A stretch of 64,000 bases of DNA from Cephalotrichum gorgonifer (Eukaryota > Ascomycota > Sordariomycetes > Microascales > Microascaceae). The translations under genes were made by a program, and so were the position numbers. Shown one piece after another: positions 37,401 through 50,700 of the stretch (within the stretch, counting starts at the first letter, position 1; each line of letters begins with the position of its first letter). The notes beneath the pieces are model-generated. The model did no database searches, was not told where the DNA came from, and worked only from the letters and a program-made list of their open reading frames with translations. The stretch spans positions 1,860,637 through 1,924,636 of the forward strand of contig ONZQ02000001.1 of the NCBI GenBank assembly GCA_900312665.1, written 5' to 3'.

Positions 37401-40183
37401 TATCTCTCCGACGCGGGCTATAATAGACTAAAACTTTACTTTCATATCAATCACATTGCCCGAATCAAAAGTGCGCTGTGGTACGAGCGAGCAGGGGTCC
37501 TTGCGTGTTTGCCGCGTCCTCGATGCATACTCAGCCACTCGAAAGGACCTGAAGCCACACCCAAAGTTCAAGTCAGCCCCCCCCATGCTCTCACCTGAAC
37601 ACCGGGCCGAAAGACGATGCCATACCCTGAATATTGAACGTTGGGCAACAGCAACAAACCTTTGAAAGGAAGGAGAGGTGGGCGAGGGCGGGGGGGCAGA
37701 GCAGGGGTGTGGAGGCATCGCGCAGAAAGAAAGCCCAATCCGCCAGGACCTAATCTCGCGTGACAGCCACCATCGCCGAAGCCGCTGAGCTTGTTCACCG
37801 GCAGAACAGTCTTGGCGGTCCACTCCCCGCCGCAAAGGCGCTGATGGGGAACTGGGGTGCTGACTCCAGCATTTTTGGCACCCAGTCCGGAGAGCTCATG
37901 TGAAGACAGGTATATGGGTATGGTACTTATGTTCACATCTCAGTCGATGGCGTACACCCCCTCCCCGGGGTACTTCCCGGTTTTCCCCCCTGGTCAGTTC
38001 GTCGGCTCCATCACGGGCGATAAAAACGCCTGTGGCGTCGCGCTAGACATGAGCGTTCGCCGCAGTGCCGGGGATAGAGGTTCGGAGGAATGGACGAGTG
38101 GTCTTGGTTCCACATTGGGGTTATCAAGAAGGCTGTTCGTGGCCAAAGGGAGCCTGCTTGTGATACGGGTACGAGGATGGGCATGGAGGCTGCGAATAGT
38201 GCCTTGTGCTTGTGCCCTGCATGGGTCCCTTTGGCCTGGAATGAGGTGGGTTCCCATTCGACACACCCCCTTCCCTCCTCACGCCCCCACAACCAAACAA
38301 AAGAAACCAGTGCTCGAAACAGGCAGGCCGCATTTCACAATTGCTCCGAGAGGTGAGGTACTCATCCTCGGACAGTGCCCCCCTTGCTCAGAATCCGATG
38401 ACGCAACGGGATTTCACGTTTGGATTCAACGTCGAGTCTTTACGACAGAACGAGAGTACGTGCGACGAGTACGAGCATTTGTCGTGTTTTGCCCATGTCG
38501 CCAGTGAAGGAGTGGTTCTTCCTCGTGGCACTCGTTCGTGGTTCTTGCTCGTGGTTCTTGTTTATGGTGCGCCGTCTGCCTGGGTCAGCTCCGTCTTACC
38601 CTGAGTTGCTCCTCGTCGGCTCTCTGACTGTGCTACAAACATCTTCTCCCGGACGCGCGACGTCGCCACGTACAGACGAGCACAGGCACTCTCCGAACGA
38701 AAGTGCCGGTCGATGACTGCAGAAAATGCCACCCGTACCTGCATGCCAATGGCACCTCACTATGCACGATAAGATAGCTTTAATTCCGCCAGGAGATTTC
38801 CCATCCCTTGGGCGCCTTGGGCTGGGGGGCTTTCCCTGGAACCCTGGGGCCGCTTTGTTTAACCGGGCTGGCGTTTCTGGTGAGGCTTGCCGCAACGGGC
38901 CGAATTGACCCTGGAAAGGGACCGGGGCCCCCCCTGTCCGCGCTCTGTTTCGCTGTCACCCATCCTTTTTATCTGTTGTTGCCAACAGCCACGACAGCCT
39001 CCGGCAGTCGGGCGAGGCGGATAGGGGGGTCCACTCAGGCAAGGGTGGTAATCTGAGAGAGGGTTGCATCCTGTGGGGGATCAGCGGACTGTTTCTCCAC
39101 CTTGCTCTCCACCTCATTCTCCACCCGTAGTCGGAGGGTCATCTCGGCCCACCCGCGACCCGCGCTAAAAGACGAGAGGTACAAGTATGGCGGGCGACTT
39201 TGGGTCCATTTGTGGGGGGAGGGTATGTGTGCGCGGAGCGAGACCCGAGCCGAGGAGGGCTACGAGCGAGACGATTTCTCTAGCAAGCTTGGGTCAAATG
39301 ATGTGTGTAGCGCTAGTCGGTCTTCGCGCGGGAACCGAACAGACGAAGTTGGTGTGCGTGGGGCAGCTCGTCGGGTTTAGTTCAGCCCACTCTATAGCAT
39401 CTTGTGTGCGGGAAAAAAAAAGTCCCTGTGGGGTTGGGAGCGAAAAGAAAAATCCGGGGCCTGGACTAACTGCTGCCGGCAGGCGGGATGAATCTCAACG
39501 GGCGATGATGAATGATGACGAGATGATATGGGTGGGAAAATGGTTGCTCCGTACTGGTCAGCTACGAGCTGCGGGTACTGGTAGCGTCGTAGCACCACCG
39601 CACTAACACCTCTGGCGATGCAGAGCGAGCATACTTGGACGAGTAATTTTGATAATACAAGATACAGGTATGTACTCGTACATATTTGCTGGCCTTGAGC
39701 TTCTCAGACAGACGAGTACTAGCATCCATCTAGCGCTTCGGCCGGATATTATCCAATTTGGGTGTGTCCAAGAGACAATCCAGCTGGTGCGACTGAGGTG
39801 TGCTGCATGAGTAGTCAGCGTAATCCCCGTTCCTGTCCAACACGAGTATGATACTCTCAGATACTCTCACTGTACTGTACAAGTCTTGATGAGAAAGGAA
39901 GAGGGTGTGGTAAAATTTTCCCCCCTTTTCCCTCCTGCTACCTTTGCTTCTTTCAGCCTCCAGAGTGGGTCATCCCCACTGATTGCGCCATCCATGATGG
40001 CTCCATGGATCATGGATCCAATGCCTCGTTCTTTCCGGGCACGGGACGGGCTGCTTTTTTCTTTTCATCCCATCCCTGCCTCGTCCTTGACTTGCACCTT
40101 CGAGCACCGCATCCGCACTTGTGTCCTTGCCCTCGTATGTACTCGACTCGTACCCCATACTCCATCCTTCGCGATCCGTTACG

Positions 40184-40197
40184 TACGAGTACTCGTA
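40184..40197. repeat. Head-to-head TACGAGTA/TACTCGTA pair
   Basis: TACGAGTA (40184-40191) overlaps TACTCGTA (40190-40197), making a perfect 14-base inverted repeat, TACGAGTACTCGTA. Confidence 0.85.
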
Positions 40198-43100
40198 GTA
40201 AGCTAGCCTCTTCGCTGTTTCGGGTTTGTGCATGCATTGCATTTATCCAGGAAATACTGACCGTCGTCTGTACCGCACATTGAAAATTGAATAAACAAGA
40301 AAACATTTCCTCGTGTGCAAGTATAGTAACTAGCTCCTCATACTCCAAGGTTTGGCCTCACTATACTAGATCCTCCTCCTACCTAGCGTCGCAGGCTTCA
40401 TTTTCCCAATGCCCCAATTCTCCACTTCAGATTATTATATAACGTCATATACGAGATTTTAGCGCACCTGTTGTCCGTGAAATAACGGGAGACCGACGTC
40501 GGCTCGCCCGTTGTCCGAAATCTCGCCCTATCGGCTGATCATAGTTGGGGGCGGATGCAACGATGAGGGGCATCAGCTAATCACAAGGTAGTCCCGATTG
40601 AGAGGCCTGAAACAGATCGGACAGGGGTAATCCTGGTAAATTTGACCCCTTTGACATCGGTGCAACCGCAACCGGGTAATGCTGTCAGTGCTAATAAGAC
40701 CTGTGCGTGCGTGCTGCGTAATAATATTGTGCCGCCGTGGTAATCGCCCATCCTCCTCATTGCATGACCCACAAGCCATGAGGAGCTCCATATTAACCAT
40801 TAAGTGTTGCGCTATAGCCAGCGCGAGGCCGGTCCGTTGCGACGATGTTGATTAACTACTCGTATAAAATGTCCCCGTCAGAGCCGAAACAGCGCAATTC
40901 GCAATACTGGCATGTCCAGTCTCCGACCACAACCCAGACCACTCCGTACGAGAGAGGTTCTTATTGGATACGAGTTGCGAGCACTCGTACTACGAAATAG
41001 TACTGGCAGGCACTGGCACCGGCGCTGGCTTGGCATTGTTCCTCCCCCAGCTAGGTAGTACCTTCCCTCCAGATGGGTAACACCTGCCCCATGTGCCCGC
41101 ACTGGCACAGAGTACTACGTACTCCAGCTGTAGTATGTGCGTACAGGTAGCAGCTCACGATGCAGCATTATTTATTACTCCACCCAAGTAATATTACCCA
41201 TATCTCCTCCCGCTCCCGTGTCACCGGGGAAGGAGCGACTACTCGTACACCTACTCCTAGTTGTACCTCACGTCACCAGGTAGCACCATTTAATTCCCCG
41301 TGGACCCCTGGAGATAGCGCGTGTCGATCAGCGCAGGTACTGGGATCTCCCTTCCCTTTGACCCGGGCCACACTAGCAATAAAGCCAGATCCAGATAACC
41401 GATGCGTCGGGAGACGTGCCCTGCCCTGGCTGCTGTCCGGGCGAATACGGAGGGGGGACAGGTAGAAGGCTCTCAAGAGTCTCGTGGTCTCCCTCCGGTA
41501 CAGTTAATGACAGCGTCGATCATTTCTCGGTGGCGCGCGCCCTCAGTCATTGAGTTTCCCTTCTAGTAATATATGCATTACTTGGCACCTTTGAAAGTGC
41601 CCTTAGCGTCTTTGGTATTTTCCAGTCTCTTCGGCTTTTTCGGGTGTCTTCGAGCCGTTGTGGTTCTTCAAGCCACAGGCGCACTCCCCTTGCAATTGTA
41701 CAGGGATGGAAAAGACAACAATTTCGGCCCGCAGGTACGAGTGCACGTGCGAGCATATACAAGTAGTCGTACCCGTATGGTAATATCTCGCCAACCCCAT
41801 AAGAAGGCCAATTTTACGTGCTTTTCTTTACTAGTCGCCAGCCCGGTGGAAGCCACCTGTGCGGGTACGAGGAGAAAATACTAGTAATGCTCCGTGCGGA
41901 GTGTACTACTTGTAGTAAGCTCCGACTTTTTGCTTGTAATGGGCATTCTGATGATGCTTGATCTCGGATTAGGACTAGCTGGTCCCACTTGCGCTAGGCA
42001 CAAGTCTGACAGGTTTTACCAAGCGCAGGCTAAGCGAGGGGAAAAAAACAGACCAGCATGCGTCATGGTTTTTCATCGCAACGATATCCACCTTCGTTCT
42101 CATTGAGGTGGGGAAAGCCTGCTGTTGGTGAGGCCTGCGCAAGGATTGCCTGTATGGAGTATTATCCTACGTAGGCCCGCCTGACGGGCTGCCTAGACCG
42201 CCTCCGGAAGAAATTCTGGGAGTCCAAGCAAGGAAAGGGTGTCTGCAAGTGCGACTACGAGTATACCTCGTACAAAGTATTGTGTTTCCCCTTGGTTTAC
42301 CTCGGGCTGCCTCGTTCGAGTGCATGTAAGTGAGGTAGGATTTTAGGGTCCGTCCCTGAGGTGAAGTTTGGCATGAATATCAAAGCTCCGATATTACTTT
42401 GCGGGGCGGGTATGGGGCCCGGGTAAGAGCGTTGGGTTGGGTTGCTCCAGCCAGCCTCAGGTACTGAACCGACCAAACGGTTGGTGGCTGGGTGGCTGGT
42501 GACCGGTGGTCGCTGGCCGGGGGGTGATTGGCAGGGACCTACGGGCTTACTCCGGACCTCAACGAGTGAGGCGCCGGGGGCCATCCAGCCGTCTCCCAGG
42601 GGTACAGGTGTTATTTCGAGCAGTTATATGTATGAGAAAGCCAAAAAGCAACACCATTGGGAACACCCTTGCAGGCGGGGAGATTCTTGAAGAGGTATCC
42701 TTACAAGTATTGGGTGGGGACAACGGCAATGAGGAGATGAAAACAAATACGACGAGCCTCAACTACTCAGCTGTCGGACGGTCACACTCCGGAGACGAGT
42801 GAAGTACAAGTACAAGCATGCGCTAGAGTGTCCCTACCCCAGCTTGCTCATGAGCGTGCGAAGGAAGGCGCGAACAAGGTATATGTACAAATTCCAGTAC
42901 CACCTCGACGGGAAGGCGCAACTTGCATCGCAGCCAAAGCGGAGCCAGATCATCTCCCGCAAGTGCGTCACTTCCATCGCAATTACAATTGTGATACACC
43001 TTGACGTGTTTGAAATTTCCAACTTTATTTCGCTCTTCTCCGGCTGCTACGACGTAACCCGTACCCACACCCTCACCCTCACAAGACCGAGAGATTGCGT

Positions 43101-44762
43101 TTCCAATTGCCGCAAGCCAAAGTACTAGCACTATTCCGCATGGAGCACGACACTCCTCACGCCTGGAGTGCGCGGGGATGGTCGCCACGAAATGCTCCCG
43201 TATGCTTGCTCACTCGCACGTAACGCACCCACCCCTGCTCTCTTGCTTCTCGCCCCATCCAAACAACGTTCCCGACAGCCAGCGCTGGGCTTTCAGACCT
43301 TTGAACCTCTGGTCTCGACCTTGACCCGGCCAACCAACCGCCATGTAATCCATCCCACCGGCGTGTAATTACGACGAGGAAGAGCCGCGCCGCCGTCAGG
43401 TCCCGTTCAGGCCCCCCCTGTACACCCGGTCCACGACACTGGAGTACCGTCGTTCGTAAACGACCACCGAGGACTGCGAGGCACGCCCCCCCTTTTCCAC
43501 ACCCTTCCTCCCAGCCAACCCCGTTCGTTAGCCGGGCGCGCGGGAACATCGATTTGCACGACCACTGCGTCGACAATGCGGACCGTTGGAAGGGAAATGT
43601 CAAGCTGCCGGCGCGACGACGATCGTCACTCCCACCCCCCCTCGTGACACCATCTGCTAGTATCAGGGACTACGGGAAGCCCGCCGGAGTCCTACTCTGC
43701 CGGTAGCTCAAGTCTCTATCCCATCATGTCATACCCCGATACGTCCACCCCCTTTGTTCCTTCTCGCTGCTTTTGGCTATTGCTGTATCGTCTATTGTCG
43801 CGATTCCAATGATATGGGAAAAAGGGGGGGGGGGGTGGAGAGTGGTCCTTTTGTCGGGGCAAGAATTGGACGATGCGGTCCAGGTTGTCAACACTCAGTG
43901 CTCCGTCAGATCTCGAAAGTCGGAAGCTAGGCAGGATCTGGCCCCCCCATCACCCATCTGGGATGGGGGGGCACGCTCGCCTGTACTGGTATCCGTACAA
44001 GAAAGGGAAAGCTAACCCAACGGGCGTGACAAATATGTGTCTCGTCTCGATTGGGGATATCGACGATGGGAACCCTCACCGGAAAGGGGACGAGGGACTT
44101 TTTTCTCCCCCGCCTCGCTTGGAATCTGCATGGCTTTGAGTTTGATCTTGCTTCAGCAAACCAAGCCAACCAAGCCCCCCTCTCCCCCACCACTACGAGT
44201 AACTCCCTCGCTTAGCGCAGGGAGCTACGAGTACAGGCACGCCCTAACTACTGCTTTGTCTTAGGGACAGGTGGAGGAGTTGCTGCGCTGCACCCTCGGC
44301 ACCTGGCTATTAGCTCCTCTATTTACCCATGATAGAGAGCTAGCCACCTGTCAGGTCAGGCCGGACCAGATCGGGGGGTGGGGTGGGGGGTGGGAAGATC
44401 CAGGTTGGGACGGTTGGGGCCTTGGCTTCCTAACAGAGCCCTATCGGAGGCAGACGACCCCAGCCACGTTCTATCTCTCCTTCCCTCTTCCCGGATCGGA
44501 CTGCCTCTGGGGAAAGAGCTACATCGTTCCCAATTCCGGGCGAGGTATCGACGATCTCTCGGGGGAACGTGCGTGCTCGTCCATCCTATACCCACCAGCT
44601 GTGTATCGTGCGGGAGGTGGGAAGGGACGGGAAGGAAAGAGGAGAGCGGACGGGAGGGTGTGAAGAATGTGGGAAAAAAAAAAGGGCGTGAGAAAAGAGA
44701 CGAGACACATCTTCACCGCCCACCTCCCGTGCCCTCTCGCCTGCACGCGGGCTCCGATCGTA

Positions 44763-44777
44763 CCCCCCCCCCCCCCC
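44763..44777. repeat. Homopolymer of 15 C
   Basis: Uninterrupted C run followed by T-rich sequence in non-coding DNA. Confidence 0.85.
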
Positions 44778-45645
44778 TTTTCCTCCTTTTTTTCCTCCTT
44801 CTCCCTTTTGGGCCTCGACTGTTTGTGGCGAACGCCATGTTGCCCCCTCTTTTATTTCTTGGTTTGTCCCCTTTCGACACACACCCTCTTCCCCCTCCCC
44901 GGTCCAGTGGGAACGTCCAGACTGAGGAGCGGGTGTGCATCCGGTTAGACTCGATATGTGACAAAATCGGCGCTCGCACTGGTAAAAACCGCAACCGTGA
45001 GGTGTGGGACCGGGCGGTGGTGTGGGGCAAGCAAGACAAGTGAACCTCGGCGGTCACTCTTCCCCCATCACCGTGCAGGAGAAGAATACCCCGTACGACG
45101 TGGACTTGCAGTCCCGACCCGTACCGAACTGTCGTTGGGCGCAGACAGGGGGAAGACAAAGGTCCCATCTGACCCCAGACGGTGAGGCGGAGCGTGTGGG
45201 CGCGCGCGCGCCTGTGTGTGGCGGGCTATGGTATACTTGTATATCAAGAACGAGAATACGACTACTAGCTTCGTCAGACGGGAAGCGAGGGATCCTGCTA
45301 CCCACTCTTTCTTGGATCCTTGAAGCGTGGGGGACATCGACTGTATGGACATGAACCCAGTTTTGCCAGGCAGAGCAGAGTTTGCAGACTGAGTTATGCA
45401 AGAGGGCCGAGTGTGGCTTACTGTGATTGCGTGTCGAGGCTACTGGCGATGAGGACTCTTGTCGGCTCGGAGTTGGAATCCAACTGCATTCATGTGGCGG
45501 TTGTGCAGACATCTGATGTACACGTACAATACCTTTCTCTTGCCACCCTTGCCTTTTGGTCTTGCAAGCACGAGTACTATGGGGTGGGATTGGAAAGTTC
45601 AGATCTTTCCCCTCCTCCCCTTCACCCCCCTCCACCTCTTCCGTC

Positions 45646-45670
45646 CCCCTCCCCTCCCCTCCCCTCCCCT
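45646..45670. repeat. CCCCT pentanucleotide repeat
   Basis: Five perfect tandem copies of CCCCT in the non-coding region. Confidence 0.85.
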
Positions 45671-47716
45671 CGTCGCGGCCCTGCCCTCCGGTCTCCGAGA
45701 ACGACAACGCAATGCCGCAACCAGGCCGTTTGCTACTCGTGTGGCTTTTACATGCAGGCCTCGGCTACACTATCACCTCACACTCCCCTTCCGACATCGC
45801 AGACGGGACTTGGACTGATGGGGTTGGGGGCCAGGTATCCTGGGAGAGTGGAGAGGTTCTTTAGGCCAGATGAAAAGAAAAGCCAATTGTGTCCCTCGTA
45901 GCCCGTCTCGCGAGACAAACAGGGCCAGCATCTGCCTCCGAGGAGCGCAGAGGCCCCGCAGGCCGGAACGGTGAACCGGCGTCCAGTTTCGGGGGTAAGC
46001 TGGTTCCCGTGCCTTTAGCCCCTCTGGGGAAGTCTGACTCGAAAGATGCGGAGAGATCGCCGGCGAAAGAAGAAAAGGGGCGTTCGTTGACGATGGTCCA
46101 GTTTTTCTTCACCCGGTTTACCGGGGACAAGACCGGCATCCCTATGCCGCCGGAAAATTTCCTTTTCTGAATCGAGCTTCTTTCCGGGGTTCATCCTAGA
46201 TAGGATTATGAATCCGGAGGAGTAGAGTACACGTTGTAAATCTTGTTCGGAATAGAGTAATAGTAGAAGGATGTGCGGTTGATCATTTCCACGAAAAGGC
46301 CCAACTCCAACGTGGCCACGTGCGTGGGATCCCTAGGGGAACGGGGGGCAGGATGGTATGTACGGCCGGTATGAGGTGGCGAGTTGGGGACGAAAACGAT
46401 GCTCTCCATCACCGGGGGTCCTGCGTTTCTCTCGTCTGTTCGTTTTTCAGTCCCAGTATTGCTTGGCGATGAATAACCACCACCACGGACCACCGGGGAA
46501 TGTTCTCCAGCTCTCAAGCCGTGTGCGTCTCTCCGAGAAAGCGGATACAAAAAACAAGCGTCGGATGCAGGTCTGGTTCCAGCAGCCGGGTTTGGTTCTT
46601 CGTTGAGCCGTTGAAGCCTGTATTGGACTCCTCGGGCGAGACAGTTTTGACGCATCCTGACGCAGTTTGATTCAGACTAGCTAGCCGTTGAGCCCCATCG
46701 GTCGAGGGAACGAACCGTTGCTGGAGCGCTTTGATTACCCCGTGTCTCTTCCATCCACCACTCGAGGGGGGGGAGAGAGGGGGTTCGTGAGCGTATCTCC
46801 CTCTGTCGTCATTTGTCTCGACGTGATGGTAGACCCGGCAGGGAGCCTCGGAAAAGGGGTGAGCGGGTGGAACAGAGAGGTAGGAAAGGAAGTGTGCCCC
46901 ATCAATATCTCCCCGGTAGACATCGAGACCCGTGCTAAGAATCTCCTCGTTTTGTTTCAACAGGTGAAATAACCCTGGCTCGAGAACCTATGTCTCGAGT
47001 CGTGACGCACGTCAGCGCCTGGGCGAGCGCCCTCTCAACGGATATGATTTACCCCATCAACGAAAGACTCCGGAGCCCGTCACCGCACCCGCCTAGGTCT
47101 TTTCCATTCGTCGACTGGATACCAATGCACCGAGTTGCCAGGAGGGGGGACAGGCGACAAAACAAGTGGAGAACAGGAAGAGGGCCGTGATATCCTAAGC
47201 AGAAGCGTGTCCTAGCCGTGATGCCATGAGTAACACCCATCCATTGCTACAGGGACCCTCCCTCTCCCTCCCGCTGCCCGAAAAGCGAGCGCTTCAGGTC
47301 ACCGACACCTACGAAACCCCTTTGCCACCCAACCGTTCGAATGATTAGACCCGAACCTTTCCCTCCCGCTTCCTCACCCCGCGACATCACCAACATGTCA
47401 ACGTCTCGACAGGATGTGATAACCAAGCTATATTAGACCCATTCTTTGTGGATGTAGCTAATCGATATCCTTCCCGTTCTCAATGCGCCGTAACATCAGA
47501 AACCAGTTCGTACATGCGCAGACGGAAAGTAGAATACACATATAAAAAAAAGTAACAACTACCACCGAACCGCATCCGTTCCATCCATACCTGACTAAAA
47601 ATCCCTCCTTTGCAAGCGAAAACTCCTGCTTTCTCCATGCCCAGTCTTCACGGGAGTAAGATTCTCCTCCCTCCCTCCCTTCCTCCCTCCCCGCCTTGCT
47701 TGAAATCCTCCCTAAC

Positions 47717-50700
47717 TCAGAGTATGATGGCCAGCTCCGGTCGATCAATGTTCTCGTCGTCGAGGTTGGGGTAGTACGGCACCATCGCGTCGGCGCACTG
47801 GACGTAAGCGTCGTTGTACAGTCTCCAGTACGGCTGCCGCACCTTGCGCGCCGGGTGGAACAGCCCGGCCCAGACATAGTTCAATGTGACACCGGGGCCG
47901 ACCGCCATCCGGATGGCCTCAATGGCCTCGATGATGCGGTCGATGACGTGAGGGCTCGTCTCGAATAGGTTGGGGTAGAGCAGGTTGAGGAGGTGGACCA
48001 TGGCGTCCTCGCATCCCAGCCCCACGACGCCCAGGGCGATGTGCTTGACGACGGAGGCGGCCGTCTGTCGGTGCACCTGGTCCCTGTCGATGAGGGCGTC
48101 CTCGAGAAGAGGTGTGACGGCATAGACGTAATCCTTCGCCATCTCGCCGATGTACTCGAACAGGAAGGAGAGGGACTTGAGGACACCATTCTGAACGTTG
48201 AGCTCCGGTACCCGGTACTCGTTCATGAGGGCGGGGAGGACGGTGAAGGGCGCGCAAGTCTCGGCCACGATACCAATGGCGACGGCTGTGTTGACACGCG
48301 ACTGGCGCTCCTGGACCCGCAGGTTGTTCAGGAGCGTCGCGAGAACGTCCTGGGGGCCGATGGCCTTGGCGATGAAGCCGAATGTGTTGTTGGCCGCGCG
48401 GCGAATGCCCTTCTTGTGAGCCTTGAGCATGTCGAGCAGCTCGAAGCAGATTCGCATCCACTCTCGTGCGTTGACGCTCTCCGGGCCACGGTCGGCGATG
48501 CGACCCACCAGGTCAATCGTGTTCTCTTGCACCTTCTCGTGTCGGTTTCGAAGAATGGGCGTCAGGCGAGGCAGCAGGTCCCTGATGGGCGGCTGCATCT
48601 GAGAGATACCCACCACCGTCACGATGGACCGCAGGGCTCCGAGGATAGACCCGAGCACCTCGGGGTATTCTTCACCCAAGTACTCGTAGAGCACGACACC
48701 CAACTTGCCCATGAGTGCATCCTCCCCGCACTGCTTCATCACCATGGCAATCCGAGAAATGAGGTCGGCAGCTTGCTGCCGCACCGTTGCCGACTTGTTG
48801 TTCAACCTCCACAGGATGGTGCTGACAATCTGGGGCAAGTACGGCTTGCACCGAGTGCCCAGGGCGTTAACAACGGAGCCGAAGCCGTTCAGCATCACAA
48901 TGTCCTCTACGCTCTGCTCCTGGAACGCGTGGAGGATGCCGTCGATGAGCCTCTCTTCGAGGCGCTCACCGATGTCGGCAGCGCCGAGGCTGGCCACGAG
49001 CTTCTCCACCGTCTCCACCGTCATCTTCCGGTACGGCTCGCTCTCATCCTTGAGGTTGACGACAATTCGCTCCGCGATTTCGCCGACTCCCACCTTTTGG
49101 CCAAGATCCACCGTCGTCTCGACGACCTGCCTGTAGATTCGCTTATCCAGGGCCATCCTACGGACCCAGAAGCTCTTGAAGAACTCGTCGAGGACGTGCT
49201 CCTTGAGATAGCCGGCCGTGACTCCCTCCGTGCTTGAGCACTGAGATATCACCTTCAGCACAACCTTCTTCATCTCCTCATCGGGAGACGAGAACTCGCG
49301 CAGAAGGATCTCCATGATCTGGCTGGTATAGTAGTTGGCGTACTCCTCGTCCATGAGGGGTATGATGTGGCCGACGGCCTTGAGGAAGCCGGCCAATCCC
49401 TTCCCTCGCTGCTTTCGCGCACCAGTCCATAGGGGGTTCAAGATGTCGTCGAAGCTCTCGATACCGTACGGGTTGGACGCCTCCGCCAGGGCGGCGATCG
49501 CCAAACTGGTCACCGTCCGAACCTTCGTCTGCTCGTCGTTCAGGTTGGGACCAATGCACTCAACAAGCCCCTTTAGGTGCGGCAGTACTGCGCATCCCAT
49601 CAGGATGGGGATCTGTTGGACAATCTTCACACCAGTGTGGCGAGCCTGCCATGACTTCTTGCTTCGGCAGACTGCACGGAGGAAGGGGAGGAGAGCTGGG
49701 ATGCCAAGGGCGGACGCGACAACGGCAAATGCTCGCGCCGTCGTGTTTCGGACATACTCGTCGACGTGGTCGATATCGGGCCTCATGGTACTGATCATGG
49801 TGGCAAGACCGGCAGCCTTACTGAGGTTAGAGATGATCTCTCGCCCTTCCACCCTCGCGTAGTAGTCTTGGTCGATAAGCAGAGGCTCGATGACGACAAG
49901 AATCTTGTGGACGTAAGGCCGCACTAGGTCGTCAAGCTTATATAGAATTCGGTCGATGACCTTGACAAGCAAGTGACGTTCCTGATCCTCGAGCGTCTTT
50001 TCCATGAGTAGGGGTAGAATCTGGTCGAAGAGAGCACCGGCACCAAAGTTCCTAGCGTTGTCCGTGAGTTGACGGAGGGCCGTCTTTCGCATCGGGGGCG
50101 TGCCGTTCTTGACCTTCAGCAGCAACCTCATAATCTTCCGCTCCTTCAACTGTTCCACCGAAAGTGTGTTCTCATCTGGAGTGTCCGCAAGTTTTCCAAA
50201 GTAAGCCATATCCTCGGGCTTGAAGAACTGCAAATCACCCATGCCAGGGATCTCTGCGGTAGCGGCTTTTCCGCTCAGCCTCACCGAGTTGGGATCCTGC
50301 ATCATGAAGCCGGTCTGGGGAGCGGGCGTTGCGGCTACCCGGTGCGTCGGTGCACGAACCGGCTCATATCCGGGCGGAGGCGTTAGGATCTTGTATCCCT
50401 GTTCCTCGCCTGGGAGAAGCTCATCGAGCTCTTCATCGCTTATAGGTGCATTGCGTCCTACATCAACGCCGAAGGCCGCCGGCGTGGCCGCGCCACCCTG
50501 AGACGGGTGGATGGGAGTTGCAGATGGCTGGTTGACCGCCGGGGTAGCAGAGGGCGCCTGGTCCCACCGCGATCTCTTCTTGGGAGCCCCTTCCCCGGGA
50601 GCCCCTACCGATGGGGCCTGATCCCACCTCGACCGCTTCTGCTTGGTTTCTTCGGCTGGCGCTACGTCCCCGGGAGGGGTTGACGAAACATCCCACCTCT

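Larger units (their letters stand above)
31969..47716. other. 15.7-kb gene-empty region upstream of flbC
   Basis: Apart from the assembly gap at 32277-32635, this is readable sequence without a recognisable gene. The longest frames (216-221 codons at 37857-38507, 44378-45043 and 45054-45707) are low-complexity or compositionally odd and carry no motif I know. TACTCGTA/TACGAGTA words are frequent between 32653 and 44233. A (CCCCT)5 run is at 45646-45670 and a run of 15 C at 44763-44777. The first few hundred bases would be the flbC leader and promoter. The last few hundred are the 3' flank of SF3B1. Confidence 0.5.

Noticed and set aside
37857..38507. 216-codon plus-strand open frame
   Set aside because: No domain, odd composition, overlapping antisense frames of similar quality; looks like chance in GC-rich DNA.
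44378..45043. 221-codon plus-strand open frame
   Set aside because: Runs through homopolymers and simple sequence; not protein-like.
47993..49237. 414-codon plus-strand open frame
   Set aside because: It lies wholly antisense to the highly conserved HEAT repeats of SF3B1 and is a codon-bias shadow.
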